Source: JBEBSD01 sp040394475 (lineage in GTDB: Bacteria > Bacteroidota > Bacteroidia > Cytophagales > Spirosomataceae). Taken from it: DNA of 64,000 nucleotides. A program made the position numbers and the translations under genes. Each line of letters begins with the position of its first letter. Within the stretch, counting starts at the first letter, position 1. Where the stretch lies: the NCBI GenBank assembly GCA_040394475.1, contig JBEBSD010000001.1, positions 124,001 to 188,000 on the forward strand, read 5' to 3'. Of this stretch, positions 52,541 through 60,020 are shown piece by piece. The notes under the pieces were generated by a model. It was not told where the DNA came from. It did not search any database and saw only the letters and a list, made by a program, of their open reading frames with translations.

Positions 52541-52888
52541 ATGGAATTATCAGGAACAGTAATCGATTTATTGACAGAGGTTAGCGGGCAGGGCAAAAAC
52601 GGTGTCTGGCGCAAGCAGGAATTTATCCTGGAGATGCCTTCGCAATATCCTAAAAAGGTATGTATCGCCTTGTGGGGCGACCGTATCGATCAGTTTAACG
52701 TTCAGAAGGGAGATAGCATCACTGCATCCGTGGATGTGGAGAGCCGTGAATTTAACGGACGCTGGTTTACGGATGTCAGGGCCTGGAAGATCGAAAAAGG
52801 CGGCGCCGGAGAAAGTTCCGGAAGTACGACGCCCCCGCCCCCTGCGGCTACCTTTACAGAAAATGCGAGTGACGATCTGCCTTTTTAA
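52541..52888 (+). CDS. DUF3127 domain-containing protein
   Basis: A 115-aa protein whose first 90 residues form an OB-like beta domain (SGTVIDLLTEVSGQGKNGVWRKQEFILEMPSQYPKKVC, quoted in part; then LWGDRIDQF and VDVESREFNGRWFTDVRAWKIE). DUF3127 proteins of Bacteroidota are small and abundant; nucleic-acid binding is suspected from the fold but unproven. The Pro/Gly/Ser linker and acidic end DDLPF resemble the C-terminal tip of SSB (DDDIPF), which supports a DNA-linked role. It is monocistronic, with a terminator downstream. Confidence 0.9.
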   Translation: MELSGTVIDLLTEVSGQGKNGVWRKQEFILEMPSQYPKKVCIALWGDRIDQFNVQKGDSITASVDVESREFNGRWFTDVRAWKIEKGGAGESSGSTTPPPPAATFTENASDDLPF

Positions 52889-52930
52889 AGACAATCCGCC
52901 TATTTTGAAAGGAGGTCCCCGGATAGTGGA

Positions 52931-52969
52931 CCAAAAGAGGCTTTCCAAAAGAGGGGAGCCTCTTTTTGG
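52931..52969 (+). terminator. Intrinsic terminator after the DUF3127 gene
   Basis: A stem of about 12 bp (CCAAAAGAGGCT / AGCCTCTTTTTGG, one bulge) has a T run in the right arm. It lies 43 bp after the stop. Confidence 0.75.
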
Positions 52970-53115
52970 TGATTAGCCTCTGATCCTTACCTTGGAACCG
53001 GGGCGAAATTGGGCATACAGACGGGAAAATCCCGTAAAAATTAGTTTAGGGGTAAACTTTCCAAAACAATAGTCTATTAATTTGATAGAATATGTAGGCA
53101 TATGAAAATTAACGC

Positions 53116-53123
53116 TACTTTTG
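53116..53123 (+). promoter_or_regulatory. Putative -7 element ahead of the zinc-ribbon gene
   Basis: TACTTTTG matches TAnnTTTG and lies 28 bp before the chosen ATG. This supports that start over a TTG at 53121 that would fall inside the element. Confidence 0.45.
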
Positions 53124-53150
53124 TTGGAAAGGAACCAACAGAATACGCGA

Positions 53151-53588
53151 ATGATTACAACGGAACTAATTAACTCATATAAGAACGAAGCGTTAGCGGA
53201 AGAGGCTTTCCGCGGATACCGGTTAAGAAAAGGGGTTGTATGTAAAAAATGCGGCGGCGGACACCACTACTGGCTGGCTTCAAAAAAGCAGTTTCAATGC
53301 AAACGGTGCCGCTTTCGTACCACCTTACAAAGTGGTACGGTACTGCAGGGGAGTAAGCTGCCGGTTTCTTATTTTTTCATTGGTATTCACATGCTGCTCG
53401 AGCAGAACCGGCGTATGAGTATGGACGAATTCCAGAAGGTTACCGGGCATAAATACTATGAACCGCTTTGGGACTTTGTTCATAAACTGAGGAAATACGT
53501 TGAATCGGAGGAGCCGGAACATGTTGAAAAGGATTTTGAAGCTGTGGTAGACCGGTATTTTCTTCCTCAGCGAAGGGCGGCGGTTTGA
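53151..53588 (+). CDS. Stand-alone transposase-type zinc-ribbon protein (IS1595-like N-terminus)
   Basis: A 145-aa protein that carries only the N-terminal zinc ribbon and adjoining helical part of IS1595-family transposases. It shows CKKCGGGHHYW, then QFQCKRCRFRTTLQSGTVL, then the helix-rich LPVSYFFIGIHMLLE...DEFQKVTGHKYYEPLWDFVHKLR. The DDE catalytic domain is missing and nothing like it follows. No terminal inverted repeats are seen. The frame is intact and has a promoter-like element, so it may be a domesticated DNA-binding protein rather than fresh debris. Both readings remain possible. Confidence 0.78.
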   Translation: MITTELINSYKNEALAEEAFRGYRLRKGVVCKKCGGGHHYWLASKKQFQCKRCRFRTTLQSGTVLQGSKLPVSYFFIGIHMLLEQNRRMSMDEFQKVTGHKYYEPLWDFVHKLRKYVESEEPEHVEKDFEAVVDRYFLPQRRAAV

Positions 53589-53679
53589 TCGGTTGGACGG
53601 AAGAAATGCAGGTTGAGTGTGTCCACTGACAGAGGGCATGGTTTTTGACAGGTTGTCAGAAATCAAACGCCTGTCACAC

Positions 53680-54375
53680 ATGAAGCAAATTGTAAGCGGG
53701 GCAATCCTCCTGATGACACTCTATGGTTGTCGGACTGTATATGCTCCCAATACGGTAAACACACCGTTATTTCAGGAGGGTCGCCAGCTGAAAGTGCTGG
53801 CGGCCCCGAATAATGTGCAAGCAGCCTATGCCGTTTCCGATCATATCGGGGTGATGGGCAACGGCTACTTTAATCGCTTTTCGAGTGATGACAACGATTT
53901 TCATAATAAGGGGTTCGGCGCGGAAGCAGCAGTAGGGTATTTTGCCGCTCCCGGGAACGGTCTTGCCTATGAGATGTATGGAGGCGCGGGCTTGCTGAAG
54001 GTAACGATTGATGAAAGCAGTAAGCAGAAAACGTTTGCCGTTTCGGGGACAAAACTATTTGTACAACCAGGGATAGGCTGGGTAAATCCCTACGTAGAAG
54101 TAGGAGTAAGTCCGCGGCTGTCGATGATCAGCTACGCAGCTCCCGATATAAAGGGTTATACGGCGCAGGAACAATCCGATCACTTGTATACGGGTTTGTC
54201 CGACTCGCCTTTCCTGTTTTTTGAACCGGCGCTAACCGTAAGGGGCGGTTATAAATGGATCAAATTGCAGGTTCAGGTGGGCAAAGTAATCAAACTATCC
54301 GGTCAGGAAATTAATTTCGATGACAACCTGGGAAGCATCGGGTTGATCTTCGATGTCGGAAAATGGTACCGGTAG
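53680..54375 (+). CDS. Outer-membrane lipoprotein, beta-rich, unknown function
   Basis: A 231-aa protein starting with a lipoprotein signal (MKQIVSGAILLMTLYGC, Cys17). The mature part has alternating beta strands with repeated aromatic and Gly turns (GNGYFNRFSSDD, GFGAEAAVGYFAA, YEMYGGAGLLKV, FFEPALTVRGGYKWIKLQVQVG). It ends in an outer-membrane-like strand (SIGLIFDVGKWYR), reminiscent of small porin-like barrels. The start is set by the lipobox. No specific family is recognised. It lies 91 bp after the zinc-ribbon gene on the same strand, and a shared transcript is possible. Confidence 0.8.
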   Translation: MKQIVSGAILLMTLYGCRTVYAPNTVNTPLFQEGRQLKVLAAPNNVQAAYAVSDHIGVMGNGYFNRFSSDDNDFHNKGFGAEAAVGYFAAPGNGLAYEMYGGAGLLKVTIDESSKQKTFAVSGTKLFVQPGIGWVNPYVEVGVSPRLSMISYAAPDIKGYTAQEQSDHLYTGLSDSPFLFFEPALTVRGGYKWIKLQVQVGKVIKLSGQEINFDDNLGSIGLIFDVGKWYR

Positions 54376-54436
54376 GCCGGAGAAATAGTACCGGTTGGCC
54401 CACGCGTACCGACCGAAATTTCCCCCATGCAACACG

Positions 54437-54733
54437 AAGTTACACAAAGCTTTTATTTATTTTTCTCTGCGTACCTCCGTGTTACTTTTTCGCCGGGAGC
54501 TCAAAGGATTTACATAGAAGTCACACAAAGCTTTTATTTATTTTTTCTTTGTGTACCTCCGTGTTTTTTCTCTGCGTACCTCCGTGTTACTTTATTGCCG
54601 GGAGCTCAAAGGATTTACACAGAAGTTACACAAAGCTTTTATTTATTTTTCTTTGTGTACCTCCGTGTTTTTTTCTCTGTGTACCTCCGTGTTTTTTTCT
54701 CTGTGTACCTCAGTGTTACTTTTTTCGCCGGGG
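54437..54733. repeat. Nested tandem repeat with rising inner copy number
   Basis: Three outer units start at 54437, 54518 and 54623 with ACACAAAGCTTTTATTTATT; the first two end with GCCGGGAGCTCAAAGGATTT and the third with a variant CGCCGGGG. Inside each is a 24-bp motif (CTSTGYGTACCTCCGTGTT). It is present once in unit 1, twice in unit 2 and three times in unit 3, so unit length grows by about 24 bp each time. The 400-bp gap between neighbouring genes contains little else. Confidence 0.9.
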
Positions 54734-54776
54734 ACGGGCGCTTTTCCGGTTGGTATTTTGTACCGGATGCTCGCGG

Positions 54777-56996
54777 TTACAGGCCTGCAAGTATACCGTT
54801 AAGGGTAGCACTCGGACGCATAGCGCTTTCGACCAGTTCCGTTAGGGGCGCATAATACCCGCCGATGTCCTGCGACTTGCCCTGAGAATCGATGAGCTCC
54901 TGGTTGATCTGCGCCTCATTGGCCTGGAGCGTCTGCGCGATTGGACCAAACTGTGCTTTCAGCCCGGGATCCTTTTCCTGTGCCGCCAGGGCTTCTGCCC
55001 AGTACAAGGCCAGGTAAAAATGGGACCCCCGGTTGTCTATTTGCCCGACTCTGCGCGCGGGAGATTTATCATTGGCCAGGAATTTTTCAGTGGCTGCATC
55101 CAACGTTTCCGCCAGAACGAGCGCTTTCGAATTGTTTTGTGTTTGTCCCAGGTGTTCGAGAGAAACTGCCAACGCGAGAAATTCTCCCAGTGAATCCCAG
55201 CGGAGGTATCCTTCGGTCACAAATTGCTCCACATGTTTCGGGGCCGACCCGCCGGCTCCCGTTTCAAACAGTCCGCCGCCGTTCATCAACGGGACGATCG
55301 ACAGCATCTTGGCCGAGGTACCTAGTTCGAGGATGGGAAAAAGATCGGTAAGGTAATCGCGCAATACGTTACCGGTCACTGAAATGGTATCCAGTCCCTG
55401 ACGGATACGCTCCAGCGAGAACCGGGTAGCCGCTACCGGGTCAAGGATACGGATATCCAGTCCGGCAGTATCATGACTCGCCAGGTATTTTTTAACTTTT
55501 TCGATGATCTGACGGTCGTGAGCACGGTTTTCATCCAACCAGAACACCGCAGGGGTGTCCGAAAGCCGGGCGCGGTTGACAGCCAGCTTCACCCAGTCCT
55601 GGATAGGGGCGTCCTTCGTTTGGCACATCCGGAATATATCCCCTTTTTCAACAGGCTGTTCCATGAAGATACTTCCTGCGCCGTCGGTCACCCGGATGAT
55701 CCCGTCGGCAGGAGCCTGAAATGTCTTGTCATGCGAGCCGTACTCTTCCGCTTTTTGCGCCATCAGCCCCACGTTGGGTACAGAACCCATCGTTTTCGGA
55801 TCAAATGCGCCATGCGCCTTACAGTCTTCGATAGTGGCAATGTATACACCTGAATAACAACGGTCAGGGATCAGCGCAAAGGTATCCTGCGGCTTGCCCG
55901 CAGCATTCCACATTTGTCCGGAAGTACGGATCATGGCCGGCATGGAGGCATCCACAATCACATCGGAGGGTACATGAAGGTTGGTGATCCCCTTGTCGGA
56001 ATTCACCATCGCGAGTGCGGGTCCGTTGGCAATGGCAGTTGACAAGGCCGCTTTTACCTCCTCTTCCTGCGGATGGCCGGCAATTTTTGCATAGACATCC
56101 CCCAGGCCGTTGCGGGTATCGATGTTGAGTGTGTCGAAAAGGCCGGCATACTTTTCAAAAACTTCTGCAAAGTATACCTCTACGATGGCGCCGAACATAA
56201 TAGGATCCGACACTTTCATCATGGTTGCCTTCAAATGTGCCGACAACAGGACTCCCGCTTCCCTGGCGGCCGCAATTTCTTCAGCCACAAATGATTTTAA
56301 CGCCTTCAGGCGCATGACCGCCGAATCGATCACCTCCCCTGCTTTAAGAGGCGCCGGAGCCTTCAGTTCCGTCACGGTGCCGTCTGCAGCTGCAAATTCG
56401 ATGTTAAACAGCGTTGCATCGACTACGGTAACCGATTTTTCACTGCCGTAAAAATCGCCTTCCGACATCGTTGCCACACGGGTTTTGGAGGCAGGAGACC
56501 ATGCACCCATCGAATGGGGATTGGCTTTGGCGTAATTTTTAACGGCTTTGGGGGCACGCCGGTCGGAGTTCCCTTCCCGCAGCACCGGGTTTACCGCAGA
56601 CCCCAGCACTTTCGCGTATTGGGCCCTGACCGCACTTTCTTCCGCAGTCCGGGGTTCTTCGGGGTAATCCGGCACTGCAAAGCCCTGGGCCTGCAATTCG
56701 GCAATTGCCGCTTTCAGCTGGGGAATTGAGGCCGAAATATTGGGTAGTTTAATAATATTGGCTTCAGGTGTAGTGGCCAGCGCACCCAATTCTGCCAGTA
56801 CATCACTTATTTGCTGGTCTTCTTTCAGATACGAAGGGAAGTTGGCAAGAATCCTTCCGGCAAGGGAAATGTCTTTTAAAACGATCTGGATACCGGAAGA
56901 GGCTGTATAGGCTTGAAGGATCGGCAACAACGAATAAGTTGCCAAAGCCGGCGCTTCGTCTGTTTTGGTGTAGAAAATCGTTGGGTTATTCGCCAT
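54777..56996 (-). CDS. icd: NADP-dependent isocitrate dehydrogenase, monomeric type
   Basis: A 739-aa enzyme of the large monomeric IDH class (the family is about 740 aa), unrelated in length to the 416-aa dimeric Icd. The start MANNPTIFYTKTDEAPALATYSLLP is characteristic; longer readings add non-homologous sequence. Substrate and metal residues appear in the segments NSDKGITNLHVPSDVIVDASMPA (in part), HGAFDPKTMGSVPNVGLMAQKAEEYGSHDK (in part) and SVTGNVLRDYLTDLFPI. It decarboxylates isocitrate to 2-oxoglutarate in the TCA cycle. It is monocistronic. Confidence 0.96.
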   Translation of the reverse strand: MANNPTIFYTKTDEAPALATYSLLPILQAYTASSGIQIVLKDISLAGRILANFPSYLKEDQQISDVLAELGALATTPEANIIKLPNISASIPQLKAAIAELQAQGFAVPDYPEEPRTAEESAVRAQYAKVLGSAVNPVLREGNSDRRAPKAVKNYAKANPHSMGAWSPASKTRVATMSEGDFYGSEKSVTVVDATLFNIEFAAADGTVTELKAPAPLKAGEVIDSAVMRLKALKSFVAEEIAAAREAGVLLSAHLKATMMKVSDPIMFGAIVEVYFAEVFEKYAGLFDTLNIDTRNGLGDVYAKIAGHPQEEEVKAALSTAIANGPALAMVNSDKGITNLHVPSDVIVDASMPAMIRTSGQMWNAAGKPQDTFALIPDRCYSGVYIATIEDCKAHGAFDPKTMGSVPNVGLMAQKAEEYGSHDKTFQAPADGIIRVTDGAGSIFMEQPVEKGDIFRMCQTKDAPIQDWVKLAVNRARLSDTPAVFWLDENRAHDRQIIEKVKKYLASHDTAGLDIRILDPVAATRFSLERIRQGLDTISVTGNVLRDYLTDLFPILELGTSAKMLSIVPLMNGGGLFETGAGGSAPKHVEQFVTEGYLRWDSLGEFLALAVSLEHLGQTQNNSKALVLAETLDAATEKFLANDKSPARRVGQIDNRGSHFYLALYWAEALAAQEKDPGLKAQFGPIAQTLQANEAQINQELIDSQGKSQDIGGYYAPLTELVESAMRPSATLNGILAGL

Positions 56997-57332
56997 ATGA
57001 TAATTAGTTATAATTTTGCTTTTCAGGGATATACCTGCCTTTAAAAGCCGCAAATTTAGTAATTTTAGTTGTTTTTCCGGCATTCGGAAAACGGAAGACT
57101 CAAAATTGCCGTAAAACGGAAAGTGCCTGCGAGCGGGTAGAAACCCCGGGCCCGGCACATAACCCGGGCCGGGAAAATGGCGTAGTCAAAACGGGGATTG
57201 AACGGCGGCGATCCCCGGTCGGAGATTAAGAGACCTGCCCGCAAACGGGAGTAATGTTCCGGGTGGTCTCTTGCGGGTTGTATGGACAGGTTCTGGAGAA
57301 AATCATTCACTTGTACAAGCGGATTAGGGCCA
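56997..57332. other. Divergent region between icd and the sigma factor gene
   Basis: A gene-free stretch of about 340 bp. It holds a GC-rich imperfect palindrome (around 57147-57175, CCCGGGCCCGG facing CCCGGGCCGGG) and the hairpin at 57229-57271. Promoters of icd and of the sigma factor should lie here, but no good TAnnTTTG was found. Confidence 0.5.
57229..57271 (+). other. Leader hairpin ahead of sigma factor, locus B
   Basis: AGAGACC(TG)CCCG pairs with CGGG(T)GGTCTCT around a loop of about 17 nt, some 60 bp before the sigma factor start. It may be an untranslated-leader structure. Its role is unknown. Confidence 0.4.
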
Positions 57333-57908
57333 ATGGATTTTAAATCGCTTCATGATTCCCATTTGGTAGCGTTGCTCGGAGAAAGTAATCCTCATGCTTT
57401 CAAAGAAATATACGAGCGGTACTGGTATTACCTCTACCGGTTGGCCGCCGTAAAAACAGGCAGAAAGGATGTCGCGGAGGAAATGGCGCAGCAGCTTTTT
57501 GAAGTGCTGTGGATGCGTCGTGAACAACTGCGGATCGATAACCTGAAGGCATATCTGACGGCTTCGCTCAAAAACCTGGTCATCGATTATGTCCGCCGGA
57601 ATCTTCGCGAAACGCATTACCTGGAACAGTTGCGGGCCTGTATCCCGCCGTCCTATGCCGACGGAATGCACGAGGTGCAGTTTAATGAACTATCGGCGGC
57701 GATTACAGAGAAACTGGAGCAGCTCCCGGGTAAAACGCGCCAGGTATTTATGCTGAGCCGCTTTGAGCAACGCTCTGTTCCGGAAATTGCAGCCCAGCTC
57801 AACCTGTCTGAAAAAGCAATCGAATACCACCTGACACGCGCCCTGGCTTTCCTGCGTACGCATCTCCGTGAGTATATCTCCCTGTTGCTGGTAATGGGTT
57901 GGCTGTGA
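57333..57908 (+). CDS. RNA polymerase sigma-70 factor, ECF (FecI-like), locus B
   Basis: A 191-aa ECF sigma factor. Region 2 spans about 20-90 (AFKEIYERYWYYLYRLA, DVAEEMAQQLFEVLWMRRE) and region 4 about 120-175 (LEQLPGKTRQVFMLSRFEQRSVPEIAAQLNLSEKAIEYHLTRAL). The start MDFKSLHDSH is preferred over an upstream ATG. It belongs with FecR (58953) and SusC (60021), but unusually a lipoprotein gene with flanking repeats lies between sigma and FecR, about 1 kb. Confidence 0.92.
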   Translation: MDFKSLHDSHLVALLGESNPHAFKEIYERYWYYLYRLAAVKTGRKDVAEEMAQQLFEVLWMRREQLRIDNLKAYLTASLKNLVIDYVRRNLRETHYLEQLRACIPPSYADGMHEVQFNELSAAITEKLEQLPGKTRQVFMLSRFEQRSVPEIAAQLNLSEKAIEYHLTRALAFLRTHLREYISLLLVMGWL

Positions 57909-57950
57909 AGGGTGTGGGAATGGGGGACGATGGGTGAGCTGAGCCCACGG

Positions 57951-58029
57951 CTGTCAGCTATCGGTTATCAGCTATCAGCAAATACGATGGGTGGTTGGGT
58001 GAGCTGAGTCGAACCCAGGAGCTGAGCCC
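57951..58029 (+). repeat. 79-bp dispersed repeat, copy 2
   Basis: It aligns gap-free with 40934-41012 (8 mismatches). A shorter relative (GACGATGGGTGAGCTGAGCCC) lies just before it at about 57927-57947. It is inverted relative to 58803-58848, with the lipoprotein gene between. Confidence 0.85.
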
Positions 58030-58082
58030 TACAGCTATCGCGTGCCCGGTCATGGGAATTTCATTACCAAAAATCAATCAAT

Positions 58083-58772
58083 ATGAAAAAGCTTATAACA
58101 ATAGGGGTATCCCTGATGATGGTTATCAATAGTTGTCGAGAGAAGGAGCTGCCTGCGCCTGATGCGGATAAGAACAGGCTGATTGGCCAACTGCTTGAGG
58201 AGACGCAATACCGGAATGGTTATGTTTCGTTTGCCCAGGTCAGAAAAGAACAATCGGCAGTGGCTGTGAAGGAAAAGGAGGCACTTCTCCACGCTTTAAC
58301 AGGTGACCGGAGGGATATCTCGTTTGTTAAAACAATCGTAACCATCCCAAGTAAGCGGAATGAAAATAGCTATCAGGAAAAATATCAGCTATACAAAGGT
58401 GACATTATGCTAAGAGGAGGTGAATATAATTTCCATTTCGCGGAGGATACAATCCGTTTTATTTACGGCTTTTTCGCTATTATCGCCGCTGAAAAGTTTG
58501 CCAAAAAATACAGTGCGCAGCGCTGCGCTGCGGCAGCAATGAACTATTTCAACAGCTCGCACGGAATAAATGACGCGGCAGAAGCTACGGCAGGAAAAGC
58601 GGGAGATGCCGTACCTGTTTATTACTTTGATTATGCGCTGGAAAAATACCGGCCGGCCTACGAGGTCCGGGTAACTTCAAAAAATTGGGCTTATTCCGAA
58701 AATATTTTCGTCAGTGCTGCAAACGGGGCGTTTCTGGGAGCTGAGAATTTGGTACCTACTCTCTATTTTTAG
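58083..58772 (+). CDS. Lipoprotein resembling a thermolysin-type propeptide (FTP/PepSY-like)
   Basis: A 229-aa lipoprotein (MKKLITIGVSLMMVINSC, Cys18). No protease domain follows. The layout is a helical start, a beta segment (YQEKYQLYKGDIMLRGGEYNFHF), a helix (AIIAAEKFAKKYSAQ) and a final beta hairpin (AYEVRVTSKNWAYSENIFVSAANGAFLGAENLV). This resembles the FTP plus PepSY propeptide of M4/M36 metalloproteases, where the last hairpin reads like 'W.VFVDA.TG..L'. The similarity is by eye and moderate. If right, it is an orphan propeptide, possibly an inhibitor or chaperone. It sits between sigma and FecR and is framed by inverted repeats. Confidence 0.7.
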   Translation: MKKLITIGVSLMMVINSCREKELPAPDADKNRLIGQLLEETQYRNGYVSFAQVRKEQSAVAVKEKEALLHALTGDRRDISFVKTIVTIPSKRNENSYQEKYQLYKGDIMLRGGEYNFHFAEDTIRFIYGFFAIIAAEKFAKKYSAQRCAAAAMNYFNSSHGINDAAEATAGKAGDAVPVYYFDYALEKYRPAYEVRVTSKNWAYSENIFVSAANGAFLGAENLVPTLYF

Positions 58773-58802
58773 GATAAATGGGTCCCTTGGGGCCCAATTC
58801 CC

Positions 58803-58848
58803 GGGTTCGACTCCTGGGTTCGACTGTGCTCACCCAACCACCCATCGT
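58803..58848 (-). repeat. Dispersed repeat, copy 3 (inverted, partial)
   Basis: The reverse complement matches the central part of the 79-bp repeat, with 21 bp (ACGATGGGTGG..TGAGC) and 15 bp (AGTCGAACCCAGGAG) exactly as in 57951-58029. It is followed by three CCCATTC-type heptamers (58858-58878). Confidence 0.8.
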
Positions 58849-58952
58849 GTCCCGCGCCCATTCCCTATTCCCCATTCCCCCCCCAAAAAAAATCAACACC
58901 AAGTTTAGGGTAATCCCCGAGTTGTACGTCATGGCCGTATACAAGCGGGATC

Positions 58953-59963
58953 ATGGATATAAAGGACTATCAGAAATTACTGGAAAAATACCTGGACGGC
59001 ACCTGCACGGAAGCCGAGAAAGAGCTGCTGGACAGGTGGTACGACTCGCTACAATCCGGACTGCCGGTCGACGATACTGAATCCGAGCAGCTGGCATTGG
59101 TGCGGTCAAAATGGCTGGAGCTGGCCGAACGGCAGTCCGTTGCGGTGGAGCAAACGGCATTGCGACCGGTGTTCAGCCGCAAGCGTTTGCTTAGGTGGGC
59201 AGCGGCAGCAGCAATTTTTGCAGGGCTGATCGGGACGCAGCTGCTGACCAGGCCTGCTGTACAGTCGTCCGATCCTCCCGCACTGGCAGCGGAAATCTGG
59301 TCGGAAATAAGCAGTACCGACAAAGCGCAGATGGTCATCCTTTCCGATGGCAGCAAAGTGACGCTTATGACGGACAGCAGGATGTCCTACCACACCGGCT
59401 TCGGGGAGGTAAAAAGGGAGGTGCACCTGTTTGGAGAAGCGTATTTTGAAGTGGCTTCCGATCCGGAAAGGCCTTTTTATGTCTATGCCAACGGCACGGT
59501 GACCAAGGTGCTGGGGACGAGTTTTTTGGTAAATGCACGGGATCATTCCCAAAACGTGGAGGTGCTGGTTACAAAAGGGAAGGTGTCGGTTTTTCCGGCG
59601 AACCAGGGAGCTGTGCCATCGGAAGACGCCGTAGTGCTGACACCCAAGCAGCAAGTGTCGTATAATACCCGGGAACAGCGGATGGTACTCTCGGTCATTG
59701 AGCAGCCGGAGGCGATCGTCCCGCAGGAGGTTCCCCGGCAGGTAACCTTTGACAATGCACCGCTGCCGGCGCTGCTGGATGCCATGCAGGGGGCGTATCA
59801 GGTGCAGATCCGGTTTGACCGGCAGCGCTACCACGAGTGTACCATTACCACGTCCATGGAAGAGGAAACCCTGGACGAAATGCTGTCCATCATTACCAGT
59901 CTTTTGGAGATTCAGTATACGCGGTCCGGGGATGCCCTGGTGCTTACCGGGAAGGGCTGTTAA
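58953..59963 (+). CDS. FecR family anti-sigma factor, locus B
   Basis: A 336-aa inner-membrane regulator. The cytoplasmic N-terminus (about 1-75; KDYQKLLEKYLDGTCTEAEKELLDRWY) is typical of Bacteroidota FecR. One transmembrane helix follows (about 84-102). The periplasmic FecR domain spans about 120-215 (LSDGSKVTLMTDSRMSYHTGFG, GEAYFEVASDPERPF). The C-terminal DUF4974-like domain spans about 262-334 (VTFDNAPLPALLDAMQGAYQVQIRFD). It precedes susC by 57 bp. Its cognate sigma factor is expected to be the one at 57333. Confidence 0.93.
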   Translation: MDIKDYQKLLEKYLDGTCTEAEKELLDRWYDSLQSGLPVDDTESEQLALVRSKWLELAERQSVAVEQTALRPVFSRKRLLRWAAAAAIFAGLIGTQLLTRPAVQSSDPPALAAEIWSEISSTDKAQMVILSDGSKVTLMTDSRMSYHTGFGEVKREVHLFGEAYFEVASDPERPFYVYANGTVTKVLGTSFLVNARDHSQNVEVLVTKGKVSVFPANQGAVPSEDAVVLTPKQQVSYNTREQRMVLSVIEQPEAIVPQEVPRQVTFDNAPLPALLDAMQGAYQVQIRFDRQRYHECTITTSMEEETLDEMLSIITSLLEIQYTRSGDALVLTGKGC

Positions 59964-60020
59964 CGGTCCGGCGATACATGCAGGAGAAAGTTCAGGTTCA
60001 CATTTTAATAAATCAGTTTT

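Noticed and set aside
54437..54733. Possible CRISPR array or low-complexity coding region
   Set aside because: Outer units differ in length by whole inner repeats, there are no unique spacers, and the open frames across it only reflect the repeat.
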